64,000 bases of DNA from Aquimarina muelleri DSM 19832. GTDB taxonomy: Bacteria > Bacteroidota > Bacteroidia > Flavobacteriales > Flavobacteriaceae. The stretch spans positions 1-64,000 of the forward strand of contig NZ_AUML01000025.1 in the NCBI RefSeq assembly GCF_000430665.1. Reading direction: 5' to 3'. Below, piece by piece: positions 1 through 8,595 of this stretch (its first letter is position 1; each line of letters begins with the position of its first letter). The notes under the pieces are model-generated. The model was not told where the DNA came from and ran no database searches. It was given only the letters and a program-made list of their open reading frames with translations. The translations under genes and the position numbers were made by a program.

Positions 1-308
1 TCAAACAAGATTTTGGACTAGATAACTTTTGTCTCCAAGATTTTTGGGCTACTGAAGCTTCATTTAGATGTATAATGATGGCTTATAATCTGATGAGTTT
101 GTTCCGACATTTTGCACTAAACCATCATAATCGGGCAACATTAAAAACCTTAAAAGTCTATTGCTTTGCATTAGGAGCTTGGCAGGTTAAACACGCTAAT
201 AAAAAGGTGTTGAAGATTGCTTTACCTGCTAAAAAGAGACCTTGGATGGACGGATTATTTAGTCAAATTAAAAATCTGAACCCTCCTTTTGTATATTCTA
301 ACGCATAA
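1..308 (+). CDS. Transposase C-terminal end (IS1380/IS4-like), cut by window edge
   Basis: The frame is open from the left edge: codons read in phase from position 3, well before the first ATG at 75. The visible part ends in about 100 residues with FWATEASFRCIMMAYNLMS followed by a basic tail rich in K and R. The E in this segment followed by YNLMSLFRH resembles the end of DDE transposases of the IS1380/IS4 type, where the last catalytic glutamate lies near this helix. The rest of the element, including its left inverted repeat, lies outside the window. The right end of the element would be expected just after 308, but no terminal repeat can be identified with only one end visible. The family assignment is from memory of the motif and is moderate. 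Confidence 0.7.
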   Translation, partial: KQDFGLDNFCLQDFWATEASFRCIMMAYNLMSLFRHFALNHHNRATLKTLKVYCFALGAWQVKHANKKVLKIALPAKKRPWMDGLFSQIKNLNPPFVYSNA

Positions 309-350
309 ACTGGGATAAACGGCATATTTTTTTTGTAAAATCCAAGCAAT

Positions 351-378
351 AAAAAAACCCTGCTAAATTGCAGGGTTT
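351..378 (-). terminator. Intrinsic terminator of the M13 peptidase gene
   Basis: A 9-bp perfect stem (AAACCCTGC at 355-363 pairing with GCAGGGTTT at 370-378, 6-nt loop) lies 25 bp past the stop codon of the minus-strand peptidase. Read on the minus strand the stem is followed by a run of T, as in a Rho-independent terminator. It also separates the peptidase from the convergent transposase end. Confidence 0.8.
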
Positions 379-403
379 GTAATAAAAATATACTGTTTTT
401 TAA

Positions 404-2479
404 TTACCAGATGTGTACTCTTTTTTCTGGTGCTAAATACATTTTGTCTCCTTCTTTAATATCAAATGCATCATAAAACGCTTGAACATTTAATAGTGGT
501 TGTATTGCACGAACTTTACCTGGTGAATGTGGGTCTGTTTTAATTTGTGTTCTTAAAGCATCATCACGCACTAAAGTACGCCATACTGTAGCCCAAGACA
601 TAAAGAAACGTTGTTCTGGTGTAAATCCATCAATATTTTCTGGTGTACCGTTTTCTGCAAAATGCATTTGCAGTCCATCATAGGCACCTAATACTCCTCC
701 TAGGTCACCTATATTTTCTCCCAGTGTAAATTTACCATTAATGTATACACTATCTAACACTTCTATTGCACTATATTGTTCTGCCAAAGCATCTCCTCTT
801 TCTGTAAATTTAGCAAGATCATTATCTGTCCACCAATTAGAAAGGTTTCCGTTTGCATCAAAACGAGCGCCAGAATCATCAAAAGCGTGTGATATCTCAT
901 GCCCTATTACTGCACCAATTCCTCCATAATTAACAGCATCATCTGCTGTATAATTATAAAATGGTGGTTGCAGTATTGCTGCTGGAAAAACTATTTCATT
1001 ATTAAGTGGATTAAAGTATGCATTTACTGTTTGAGGTGACATTCCCCATTCTGATTTATCTACAGGCTCTCCTATCTCAGCATAGTTTTTATCTTTAGCC
1101 CATTTGTTTACTGCAATCATATTATCAAAATAGGTTTTATCTGCTGATACTTCCATTTTTGAATAATCTTCCCATTTATCAGGATAACCAATCTTAACCG
1201 TAAACTTTTCTAATTTTTCAATTGCTTTTGTTTTTGTTTCATCTCCCATCCAATCTAACTTCTGAATACGTTTTTTATATGCATTGATTACATTAGCAAT
1301 CATTTTTTCTGCTTTTTCCTTAGCTTCTGGCGGAAATTTTGCATCTACATATAATTGCCCTAGTGCTTCTCCTACCGTATTATTAACTACTGCAAGCGCT
1401 CTTTCATCTGCTGGTCGTTGTTCTTTTTGTCCTCTTAAGTATTTGCTATAAAACTCCCAGTTTTTTCTTTCAATATCTGTAGTTAACTTATTTGTCGCAC
1501 TATTAAAAGTATCCCATCTAACCAAAGTCTTTACATCTTCGATAGGTGTGTTCTTTAAAAATCCGTCTAACGCTTTAGCATATTTTAATTGTGCTACAAT
1601 AATGGTGTCAAACTTTTTGGTAACTCCAAGATCACTTATCATTTTATTAAGGTCGATAGACGATAACATTTTATCTGCTTCAGCTATTGTTCTAGGATTA
1701 TTATAGTTTCTTGCATCTCTACTTTCTACCTTATTTAATCTTGGCTCTGCTAATTTGGTTTCTAATTCAAGAATTTTATTTGCCGCAGCTGTAGCATCTG
1801 CCTCTGAGTCCCCTAATATTTGTAACATCCTAACGATGTGCTTTTTGTACTCTTTTCTAATTTCTTTAGATTTTTTGTCCTGCTCTAAATAATAATCTCT
1901 ATCTGGCAATCCTAAACCATTTGCTCCTAAATACACAGCATTCATTGCACTGTTATTTAAATCTGCTTGTACGGCTATACCAATAAAAGGAGAAGATACT
2001 GATGGATTTTTTGCTAGTATTGTTTGTAAGTCGGCTATATTTTTAATCGACTCTATATCTTTAAAAGCGGATTCTAAAGGTGTAACTCCTGCTTTATTTC
2101 TAGCTATAGTATCTAGTTTAGTATCAAAAATAGCTAGCGCTTTTGCTTGATCTGTATCTGCACTATATTTTCCACTTTTCTTAGCATTAGCCAAAATTTC
2201 TAATACGTTCTGATCTGTTGATTTACGAAGAACTCCAAATCCCCCCCAGCTGGTACGATCATCAGGAATAGTGGTGTTTTTCATCCAATTACCATTAACA
2301 TAATTGTAAAAATCATCTTTAGGACTAACTGTAGTATCCATATTCTCCAAGACTATTCCTGGGATTTTTTCTACTTGGGCAACTGGCTCAGTATCTGTTT
2401 TTTTTGTTTCATTTTTACAACTTACAAAAACAAAAGTAAATGCTGCCAAAAAGTATACATTTTTCATTTTTATACTCAT
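404..2479 (-). CDS. M13 family (neprilysin/PepO-like) zinc metallopeptidase lipoprotein
   Basis: This 691-residue protein starts with a lipoprotein signal (VFVSC, Cys about residue 21), so it is probably anchored in the periplasm or on the outer membrane. The M13 hallmarks are present: the substrate-binding motif NAYFNP, the zinc site HEISH with H527, E528 and H531, and ENIGDLGG supplying the third zinc ligand E588, 61 residues downstream as usual for the family. The C-terminus ends in a short aromatic tail (VHIW), as M13 enzymes do. Length matches full M13 enzymes. Members cleave oligopeptides on the amino side of hydrophobic residues. It is monocistronic with its own terminator. The physiological substrate cannot be inferred from context. 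Confidence 0.95.
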   Translation of the reverse strand: MSIKMKNVYFLAAFTFVFVSCKNETKKTDTEPVAQVEKIPGIVLENMDTTVSPKDDFYNYVNGNWMKNTTIPDDRTSWGGFGVLRKSTDQNVLEILANAKKSGKYSADTDQAKALAIFDTKLDTIARNKAGVTPLESAFKDIESIKNIADLQTILAKNPSVSSPFIGIAVQADLNNSAMNAVYLGANGLGLPDRDYYLEQDKKSKEIRKEYKKHIVRMLQILGDSEADATAAANKILELETKLAEPRLNKVESRDARNYNNPRTIAEADKMLSSIDLNKMISDLGVTKKFDTIIVAQLKYAKALDGFLKNTPIEDVKTLVRWDTFNSATNKLTTDIERKNWEFYSKYLRGQKEQRPADERALAVVNNTVGEALGQLYVDAKFPPEAKEKAEKMIANVINAYKKRIQKLDWMGDETKTKAIEKLEKFTVKIGYPDKWEDYSKMEVSADKTYFDNMIAVNKWAKDKNYAEIGEPVDKSEWGMSPQTVNAYFNPLNNEIVFPAAILQPPFYNYTADDAVNYGGIGAVIGHEISHAFDDSGARFDANGNLSNWWTDNDLAKFTERGDALAEQYSAIEVLDSVYINGKFTLGENIGDLGGVLGAYDGLQMHFAENGTPENIDGFTPEQRFFMSWATVWRTLVRDDALRTQIKTDPHSPGKVRAIQPLLNVQAFYDAFDIKEGDKMYLAPEKRVHIW

Positions 2480-2669
2480 TCTAGTATTAATATTAAGATT
2501 AGTTATTTATGATATGACGTATGAATTGAGAGTTCGTTACGTATATTAAACTCGTAATTTATATAAAATGAAGCATGCTAACTCTTTTTCTGCTTTTTTT
2601 TAACTAAAAAATAAGAATAAATCAAAAGCACTGATATGTTTAAAAATAGACATTGAAGATAAGTATTTC

Positions 2670-3125
2670 TTATTTCAATAATCGAGTATCAAAAGAAAAA
2701 GGCTCTACATTTAGAAGTTTTATTTTATTAAATTTTGGGTGTAGAGGATTTATTAAAATATTTTGTTCTTTAGGTATTATAATGCTTGGTACCATAAGTC
2801 CTAAATGTTTTTCTTCTATTATCCACTGCATTCCAAAATTCTGAACTTCTACAGGTACTGGTATTTTATTCCAATCCTCTGGTAATTGTAATAAATCCAT
2901 TTTGGTTATTAAAGCATCTGGAATTTCTATGGAAGCAATTGACATATCATCTGGAAAATATGCGGCTGGTAAATGCGCTAACACTTCAAGTGCTGAAAGT
3001 GCTGCAGTTGTGCTAGTATACAAAACAGCTACGCCTTTAGGGTTCCATCTACCACCTACTGTTTTGGCTCCAATCCCAGTTAAATCTTTAATATATTTCT
3101 GCTTTGCTATTCTATATACCTGCAT
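2670..3125 (-). CDS. RES-domain toxin of an Xre/RES toxin-antitoxin pair
   Basis: A 151-residue RES-family protein. The N-terminal YRIAKQKY, the GGRWNPKGVAVLYTS segment and the ALSALEVLAHL helix match the conserved Arg, Tyr and Glu positions of the fold, which resembles ADP-ribosyltransferases. Characterised RES toxins deplete NAD+ or modify a target with it; which applies here is unknown. Its ATG overlaps the stop codon of the antitoxin gene by one base (TAATG), so translation is probably coupled with the antitoxin made first. No catalytic residue looks missing, so the toxin is probably functional. Confidence 0.9.
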   Translation of the reverse strand: MQVYRIAKQKYIKDLTGIGAKTVGGRWNPKGVAVLYTSTTAALSALEVLAHLPAAYFPDDMSIASIEIPDALITKMDLLQLPEDWNKIPVPVEVQNFGMQWIIEEKHLGLMVPSIIIPKEQNILINPLHPKFNKIKLLNVEPFSFDTRLLK

Positions 3126-3577
3126 TATGCAAAAATTCCATGCTCTATACGAACTAATTCTTCATTTAGTAATTGAAACCCAAAAGTAGTATCTAAAAGC
3201 TCTTTTGGTTTTTTCATAGCTAGTGCTACACTTGGATGCTCCATCCAACTTTTAAAACGGCTTAAATCTCCGAAAATATTCTCTCCCTTTGCATAAAGTT
3301 TAGCTAATTGTAATACTTTAGCACTCGCTTCTGTATTTAGTTTTTTATTTAAATCATACCGTTGTATGGTACGCTCTGACATGTTTAGAACATGTGATAA
3401 TTCTTTAACATCAAAATCAATAGTTTTTGCTAAATGCAATAATGCTTTTTTATCTATTCCGTTTCTTGATAACTCTATAAAATCATACATATTGCGTAAT
3501 GGAATATCTATATTTAAGTATCTTAATAAACCTTTATTTTCAAAACTATCAAAATCCAATGGTGATACTGCAGTCAT
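3125..3577 (-). CDS. Xre/MbcA/ParS-type antitoxin (DUF2384)
   Basis: A 150-residue protein. The middle (about residues 35-75) has a helix-turn-helix-like stretch (LSHVLNMSERTIQRYDLNK). The C-terminal half has the toxin-binding helices typical of DUF2384 (AKVLQLAKLYAKGENIFGD, then FKSWMEHPSVALAMKKP, then LLDTTFG). It is expected to neutralise the adjacent RES protein and to repress its own promoter. A Bacteroidota-type -7 box and a perfect palindrome lie just upstream. The order antitoxin then toxin with a one-base overlap is standard for this class. Confidence 0.92.
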   Translation of the reverse strand: MTAVSPLDFDSFENKGLLRYLNIDIPLRNMYDFIELSRNGIDKKALLHLAKTIDFDVKELSHVLNMSERTIQRYDLNKKLNTEASAKVLQLAKLYAKGENIFGDLSRFKSWMEHPSVALAMKKPKELLDTTFGFQLLNEELVRIEHGIFA

Positions 3578-3594
3578 AACTATATATTTTATGA

Positions 3595-3623
3595 CAAAAA
3601 TACAAAAAAAAACGACAATTGTC
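3595..3623 (-). promoter_or_regulatory. Toxin-antitoxin promoter with palindromic operator
   Basis: On the minus strand TATTTTTG (3602-3595) matches the Bacteroidota -7 box TAnnTTTG, about 18 bp before the antitoxin ATG. A perfect 10-bp palindrome GACAATTGTC (3614-3623) lies just upstream of it, around the expected -33 region. This is where an autoregulating antitoxin would bind. The palindrome also touches the last codon region of the upstream patatin gene, so some read-through from that gene is possible. Confidence 0.55.
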
Positions 3624-5948
3624 TTATTTTGTTGTTAAAATTGCATCTAATTCCGGTTTTACCTTACCTAACCTCGCTTCTATAGACCTAATCGCCACCG
3701 TAGATAAATATCTGCCTAGTGGAAGAACAGGCTTTATTAAAAGAACTTCTTTTTCCACCTTTCCGAATAATGATTTTGGAGGAGATAGCGGTATTATAGT
3801 TGGTTTTAATTTCACTACATAACTATTTCCTAATTTTTTTATAATTTCTTGAGTATGACCATATCTAACATTTCGTAAAGTTGTTAATGGAGCATCAAAT
3901 TGTGTTTGAGTTTTTATGATACTACGCTCTTCATTATTAGTAATAATTAAATGTTTAATCTTTATTTTATCTTGTAACAAAGGAAAAGAATCTTGTAATA
4001 CTTTTTTTAAAACTTCCTCTACTCCTTTGGATACTGTTCCTCCAATATTATCATAATATCCTGCATCAGCATATTGATCTGAATATGACATTTTAGATTC
4101 AGATTTTTTTTGTATTTCTCCAACAGGTGTTATATATGGAAAACTTGCGTTTATACGCATGGCTGTAGATATTGCTATAGATTTTTTGGGATAGCTTTGT
4201 TGTAGGTTTTCTAAAAAATCGTTTAACCCTGTAAGAGGTCTTAAATGGCTATATGTAACAGGGCTTATCACATTATAGTTTCCTGTTTGTGTATGTGTAG
4301 TATTAATCAATAATAAAGGAGGTATTATCTCGCCATTTATTACCCCCTCTTTATCTATAACGCTTTTATAAAAAGATAAAAACTCTTTTTCTAAAACATC
4401 TTCTCCTTTTTTTTGAATAAACAACTCTCTGTACTTACTATTCCATTGTTCTTCTAGTAATTGTCCTCTATTTTTAAAATCGAATAAGCTTGTGATTTCT
4501 TTAAATAAATCCCTGCCTAATAATGAAAGTAAAGCAATGGATAAATAATTCTCTTTATAAATAGCACTTGCTTTGTATTTTAAAACTGAAGTTTTACTAT
4601 CTGATCTTATTTTAAAATTAGCTTTTGTGTGTTTTAACAGTGCTTGTTGTGCCTCAACAAAAAACATAGAATTACCAACACTTCCTCCTGAAGCTCCTGT
4701 TAAAGATAATAGATTTTCTTCAAAATATTTCCCGTTAGACTTTTCATACAAATAACTGTGTACCAAAAAAGACCAAAGACCAGCTCTAGAGCCTCCTCCT
4801 TCTGATGAGGCTATAATTATAGGGAACTTGTCTTTTTCACCCTTTATTAAATCAGTTCTATTTTTAATCCATTCATATATATACTTCTCCATCGGAGGTC
4901 TAACTACGTTAGTTGATTTTAAGATAAGTTGATAATGATCAGAATTTTTTGAAAAAAATCTTGCAGAGAACAAGCATAAGATAATAGTAATAGAAAATAA
5001 TGGTAGTTTTAGTTTTTTGCCTAAAAGAATCAATACAAAACTTATCATAAAAAGACTTAGTAAAGATAGTATCAAAATAGATAGCGGATTAATTCTACCA
5101 GACCATTCTGGGATAAAATTAAGCAACAAAAAAGAAAACAGTAAAAGAAAGCCTGATATCAAAACCGTACCATAAAATAATTTTCTTGGAAATTCTTTTA
5201 AAAAACTATAACTATTAAAAGATAATGTAAAAAAGAATATTATTAATGCACTATTAGACAGAAAAAGATTTCCTAAATCTTTTTCTGTCTGAGTATTTAA
5301 TGTCCCTAATGATACTATAAAAATAACTAATCCTACAGATAGTAAAATTAAAAAAGCATTAGTTTTGGGTATTTTATTAAAAAAATCCTGTATGCTTTTG
5401 TACAATACAGGTTCTGATAATAAGAGTAAAAAAAGGATGCTAAAAACTAGAGTGTTTTCTGGGTTTAAGGAATTAGTATATATATTATCCAATTCAAAAA
5501 GTTCCATAGCATTTAATATACTTAAGGCTGAAATTACCAATAACAATAGAGCTAAGATTCTGGGTACAATCTTTCTCATATGAACTTTAACCTGATAGTG
5601 GTACCGTATGGGTTTTGTTTTTAGTTGAAATTGATAGTGTTGATTAGGTATAAAACCTATCAGATTAGAAAATGAAATATCTTTATAATTATAGAAATAA
5701 AAATATTTAGGGATATTCCAAATTAAAAATGCAGAGGCTGTAAGAAGAAAAAAATACAAAGGCACCTCAAAAATAAAAGCATCTGCTTGATTAAGGATCA
5801 ATAACAAGTCCATTGTTTGAGGAAAATGCCATAAAGCAAAATATACGGCTAGTAAAAAAAATAAGCTAATAAGATTATTATATAGTTCCTCCAAGAATAC
5901 TTTAAACCAGACACTAAAATGCTGAAAAAACAACAATAGTTTTATCAT
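3624..5948 (-). CDS. Membrane-anchored patatin-like phospholipase
   Basis: A 774-residue protein in two parts. Residues 1 to about 365 are hydrophobic, with roughly eight to ten predicted membrane segments. Residues about 370-774 form a patatin domain. The oxyanion-hole loop is GGGSR (384-388), the nucleophile elbow is GASGG with S420, and the dyad aspartate is in DAGYYDN at D628. The dyad is intact, so lipid acyl hydrolase activity (phospholipase A or lysophospholipase) is likely, acting at the inner membrane on the side where the C-terminal domain lies. The gene has its own start region at 5949 and precedes the toxin-antitoxin pair by 46 bp. The large N-terminal membrane part is unlike simple bacterial patatins. 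Confidence 0.9.
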   Translation of the reverse strand: MIKLLLFFQHFSVWFKVFLEELYNNLISLFFLLAVYFALWHFPQTMDLLLILNQADAFIFEVPLYFFLLTASAFLIWNIPKYFYFYNYKDISFSNLIGFIPNQHYQFQLKTKPIRYHYQVKVHMRKIVPRILALLLLVISALSILNAMELFELDNIYTNSLNPENTLVFSILFLLLLSEPVLYKSIQDFFNKIPKTNAFLILLSVGLVIFIVSLGTLNTQTEKDLGNLFLSNSALIIFFFTLSFNSYSFLKEFPRKLFYGTVLISGFLLLFSFLLLNFIPEWSGRINPLSILILSLLSLFMISFVLILLGKKLKLPLFSITIILCLFSARFFSKNSDHYQLILKSTNVVRPPMEKYIYEWIKNRTDLIKGEKDKFPIIIASSEGGGSRAGLWSFLVHSYLYEKSNGKYFEENLLSLTGASGGSVGNSMFFVEAQQALLKHTKANFKIRSDSKTSVLKYKASAIYKENYLSIALLSLLGRDLFKEITSLFDFKNRGQLLEEQWNSKYRELFIQKKGEDVLEKEFLSFYKSVIDKEGVINGEIIPPLLLINTTHTQTGNYNVISPVTYSHLRPLTGLNDFLENLQQSYPKKSIAISTAMRINASFPYITPVGEIQKKSESKMSYSDQYADAGYYDNIGGTVSKGVEEVLKKVLQDSFPLLQDKIKIKHLIITNNEERSIIKTQTQFDAPLTTLRNVRYGHTQEIIKKLGNSYVVKLKPTIIPLSPPKSLFGKVEKEVLLIKPVLPLGRYLSTVAIRSIEARLGKVKPELDAILTTK

Positions 5949-6308
5949 TTCTACAATAATTAGGTATTTAAGAATGGTATAAATCTAAATGAATTAAACT
6001 AATACTCCTATTTTCAAAAAAAATAATTCATTTATCTCTTAAAAATCAGTGGAATAAAAAAACATTTTTTTTAAATGTTAAAAAAATAAAAAATATTAGT
6101 TAAAATCACAGCATTTACTAGAGATACCTATATTTTTTTAAATTTAAAATTATATATGATACTTAATATTAAATATAAAAAACACGTTTTTAACAAAAAA
6201 TATTGTATATTGTCGTTGATTTTACATATTACAACGATTTAAAGTTAAAAAAAGTAAGTATTAACCTACTTTATATAAAATAAATGTTCAACCCCAAAAC
6301 CAAATTTT
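5949..6308. other. AT-rich divergent intergenic region, 360 bp
   Basis: This stretch separates the divergent patatin and type IX cargo genes and must hold both promoters. It is extremely AT-rich with many A and T runs. No open reading frame longer than a few codons, hairpin terminator or exact TAnnTTTG box stands out. A near match, TATATTG, lies at about 6207. Confidence 0.5.
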
Positions 6309-6842
6309 ATGAAAACATTTTTACCCATATTAGCTTTGTTTATAACAAGCATTACATTTGCAAATACAAAAATTGACATTTCATATAAATTAATGTCTGT
6401 TACAGAAAACACAATTGTTAATGGTTTGGACGAAAACACAGAAGAAGGTGTTATCTTTATTACAGAAAGCCTGCATTTAGAAGCAGGAGTACGAATAAAA
6501 ATCAGAAACGCCTGCTTGATAATCCTTGGTGATCTTACTGGAAGTGGTATAATTGATATTGATGACACCGCAACGGTAACACTAGAAGGTCTAGAACAAG
6601 GAAGAATCACTTTTATTAATAATTTTTTAGCTGATGATACATGTCAGCAAAGTACGGATCAAAAAACTTTTAAACACATAAAAGACGTTCCACAAGGTCT
6701 TAACTACAGTCTTTATAATATGTCTGGAAGATTACTAGACAAAGGCAATGTAGATGATTATATTCAAAACTACATGGATCCAAAAACATATTTAATAAAA
6801 ATAGAAGGATACAAATTAAAAAAAATAATTTTTAAAGGATAA
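6309..6842 (+). CDS. Small secreted protein with type IX secretion C-terminal tail
   Basis: This 177-residue protein has a clear signal peptide (MKTFLPILALFITSITFA, cleavage about residue 19). The middle part (about 25-110) is a short unknown domain with an alternating beta pattern. The last 60 residues resemble the type A type IX secretion sorting domain: YSLYNMSGRLL, then KTYLIKIEGYKLKKIIFKG. It should cross the inner membrane by Sec and the outer membrane by the type IX system, and then be anchored or released. No enzymatic motif is visible. It is small for a type IX cargo, which usually carries a large functional domain. It looks monocistronic, with a strong hairpin behind it. Confidence 0.75.
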   Translation: MKTFLPILALFITSITFANTKIDISYKLMSVTENTIVNGLDENTEEGVIFITESLHLEAGVRIKIRNACLIILGDLTGSGIIDIDDTATVTLEGLEQGRITFINNFLADDTCQQSTDQKTFKHIKDVPQGLNYSLYNMSGRLLDKGNVDDYIQNYMDPKTYLIKIEGYKLKKIIFKG

Positions 6843-6862
6843 ATCAATTATCAAAAGTAAGG

Positions 6863-6900
6863 TTTTAAATCCACGACAATGTATTGTCGTGGATTTAAAA
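6863..6900 (+). terminator. 18-bp perfect hairpin after the type IX cargo gene
   Basis: Arms 6863-6880 and 6883-6900 are exact reverse complements over 18 bp (core ATCCACGACAAT). The hairpin lies 20 bp past the stop codon. The arm ends are T-rich and A-rich, so it could stop transcription on either strand. Confidence 0.65.
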
Positions 6901-7056
6901 AAAAAACTTCTTTTTTCTTTATTTAATTTCTATTAAATATAAGCATTGTATTTCACAAAAAACTTATATTTAGTAATTCATCCCCCTCTAGTGTAAAACC
7001 GTAACCTCTAATTTTAAACACTAAATCACATAGAGACCAAATAAATTAATTAATAT

Positions 7057-8460
7057 ATGGTGCGTATATCATGGTTTAAATCTGAGGCTGCTAGATACAC
7101 TTTATATGGAATCATATTTGGTTTTTCTTTTCCTATTCTGGCTACGATTATAGATATAGTAAACCTTGATCTTAAGTTTTCATGGCAATCTGCAATATTT
7201 GTACAAAAAAACCATCCGATACATTATATAATAGATACCGCTCCTTTTTTTTTAGGGTTATTTGCTATGTTTGGGGGCAGAAATTTGGATAAACTAAAGC
7301 AAACCAATGAACAAATATTGAAATCTTCAAAGTTTAAGCAAGATTTTCTGGCTAACATGAGTCATGAAATAAGAACTCCAATGGTTGGTGTGATAGGAAT
7401 GATAGATTTACTTTTCAAGAATACCACTTTAAATGATCTTCAAAAAGAATATGTTTCTACAATCCATCAATCTTCACTTAATCTTTTAGATATTCTAAAT
7501 CAAATTTTGGATTTATCAAAAATAGAATCAGGAAAATTCAGTTTATTTCCTACAAATATTAATTTTAAAAAATTAATCCATCAAAACATGGATCTTTTTT
7601 CCGCTAATTCTACTTCCAAAGAAATAAAATTAATTTCGACATATTCAGAAAAACTACCAGAAAATATAATCGCTGATAGTAATCGTTTAACTCAAATTAT
7701 TTCTAACCTTATAGGTAATGCTATAAAATTTACTCAAAAAGGCGAAATACATATTAAAACCTCTATTCTAACTAAAAAAGATAATGAATTAACTATAAAA
7801 GTAGAGATTATAGATTCAGGTATTGGTATTAACAAAAAAGATCAACAAACTTTGTTTACTAGGTTTAGTCAGTTTAACGAAGCATCTATTATAGCTGGAG
7901 AAGGAAGCGGACTAGGACTTACAATATGTAAAAAATTAATAGATCTAATGAAAGGAGAATTAGGAGTAGAAAGTGAAATTGGACAAGGAAGTAACTTCTG
8001 GTTTACCTTTAAAGCAAATATGATTACTCCTTCTATAATTAAAGAAAATAAAATTATACCAAATACTGTTTTTCAAAAATACAACCTTCATATATTATTA
8101 GTAGAGGACTCTGAAACAAGTATATTAGTATCCGAACAAATTTTAAAATATTTGGGATGTACCACAGATGTAGCAAAAACCGGAAAACAAGCTTTACACA
8201 TGTTTAAAGAAAATCAATATGATCTTATTTTAATGGACATTAATTTACCAGGTTTAAATGGTATACAAACATGTAATCTTATTCGTAACAGCCATAAAAA
8301 TGTTCCCCCTATAATAGCTTTAACTTCTAATGCTTTACCAGGAGATGGAGAGCGATATATTGCCAAAGGTCTTGATGATTATATTACCAAACCCTTTACT
8401 ACAGAAATTCTAAATATTAAACTCAAAAACTGGTTCGGAAACTATAATAGTTATCATTAA
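7057..8460 (+). CDS. Hybrid sensor histidine kinase / response regulator
   Basis: A 467-residue protein. Two hydrophobic segments (about 15-35 and 55-75) come first with only a short loop, so there is no extracellular sensor domain. Next comes a dimerisation domain with the H-box NMSHEIRTPM (H103), then the ATPase domain with the N box (LIGNAIKF), DSGIGI and GSGLGL motifs. A receiver domain follows, with acidic residues E350/D351, phospho-acceptor D394 in LMDINLPG and K445 in ITKPF. There is no output domain, so the signal must pass on to a separate phosphotransfer protein or regulator. No partner is nearby. All key residues are intact. The stimulus is unknown and probably sensed in or at the membrane. 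Confidence 0.93.
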   Translation: MVRISWFKSEAARYTLYGIIFGFSFPILATIIDIVNLDLKFSWQSAIFVQKNHPIHYIIDTAPFFLGLFAMFGGRNLDKLKQTNEQILKSSKFKQDFLANMSHEIRTPMVGVIGMIDLLFKNTTLNDLQKEYVSTIHQSSLNLLDILNQILDLSKIESGKFSLFPTNINFKKLIHQNMDLFSANSTSKEIKLISTYSEKLPENIIADSNRLTQIISNLIGNAIKFTQKGEIHIKTSILTKKDNELTIKVEIIDSGIGINKKDQQTLFTRFSQFNEASIIAGEGSGLGLTICKKLIDLMKGELGVESEIGQGSNFWFTFKANMITPSIIKENKIIPNTVFQKYNLHILLVEDSETSILVSEQILKYLGCTTDVAKTGKQALHMFKENQYDLILMDINLPGLNGIQTCNLIRNSHKNVPPIIALTSNALPGDGERYIAKGLDDYITKPFTTEILNIKLKNWFGNYNSYH

Positions 8461-8595
8461 AAACATATAAAATAATACTTCATCTTATATTGATTATTGT
8501 TTTAACGTATTGACAACAAACTTTTCCCCAAAATTTATTATATTGTAATTGATAGGACTAGATCTTAAGCTAATCTTACAATCAAAAAATGAGCT

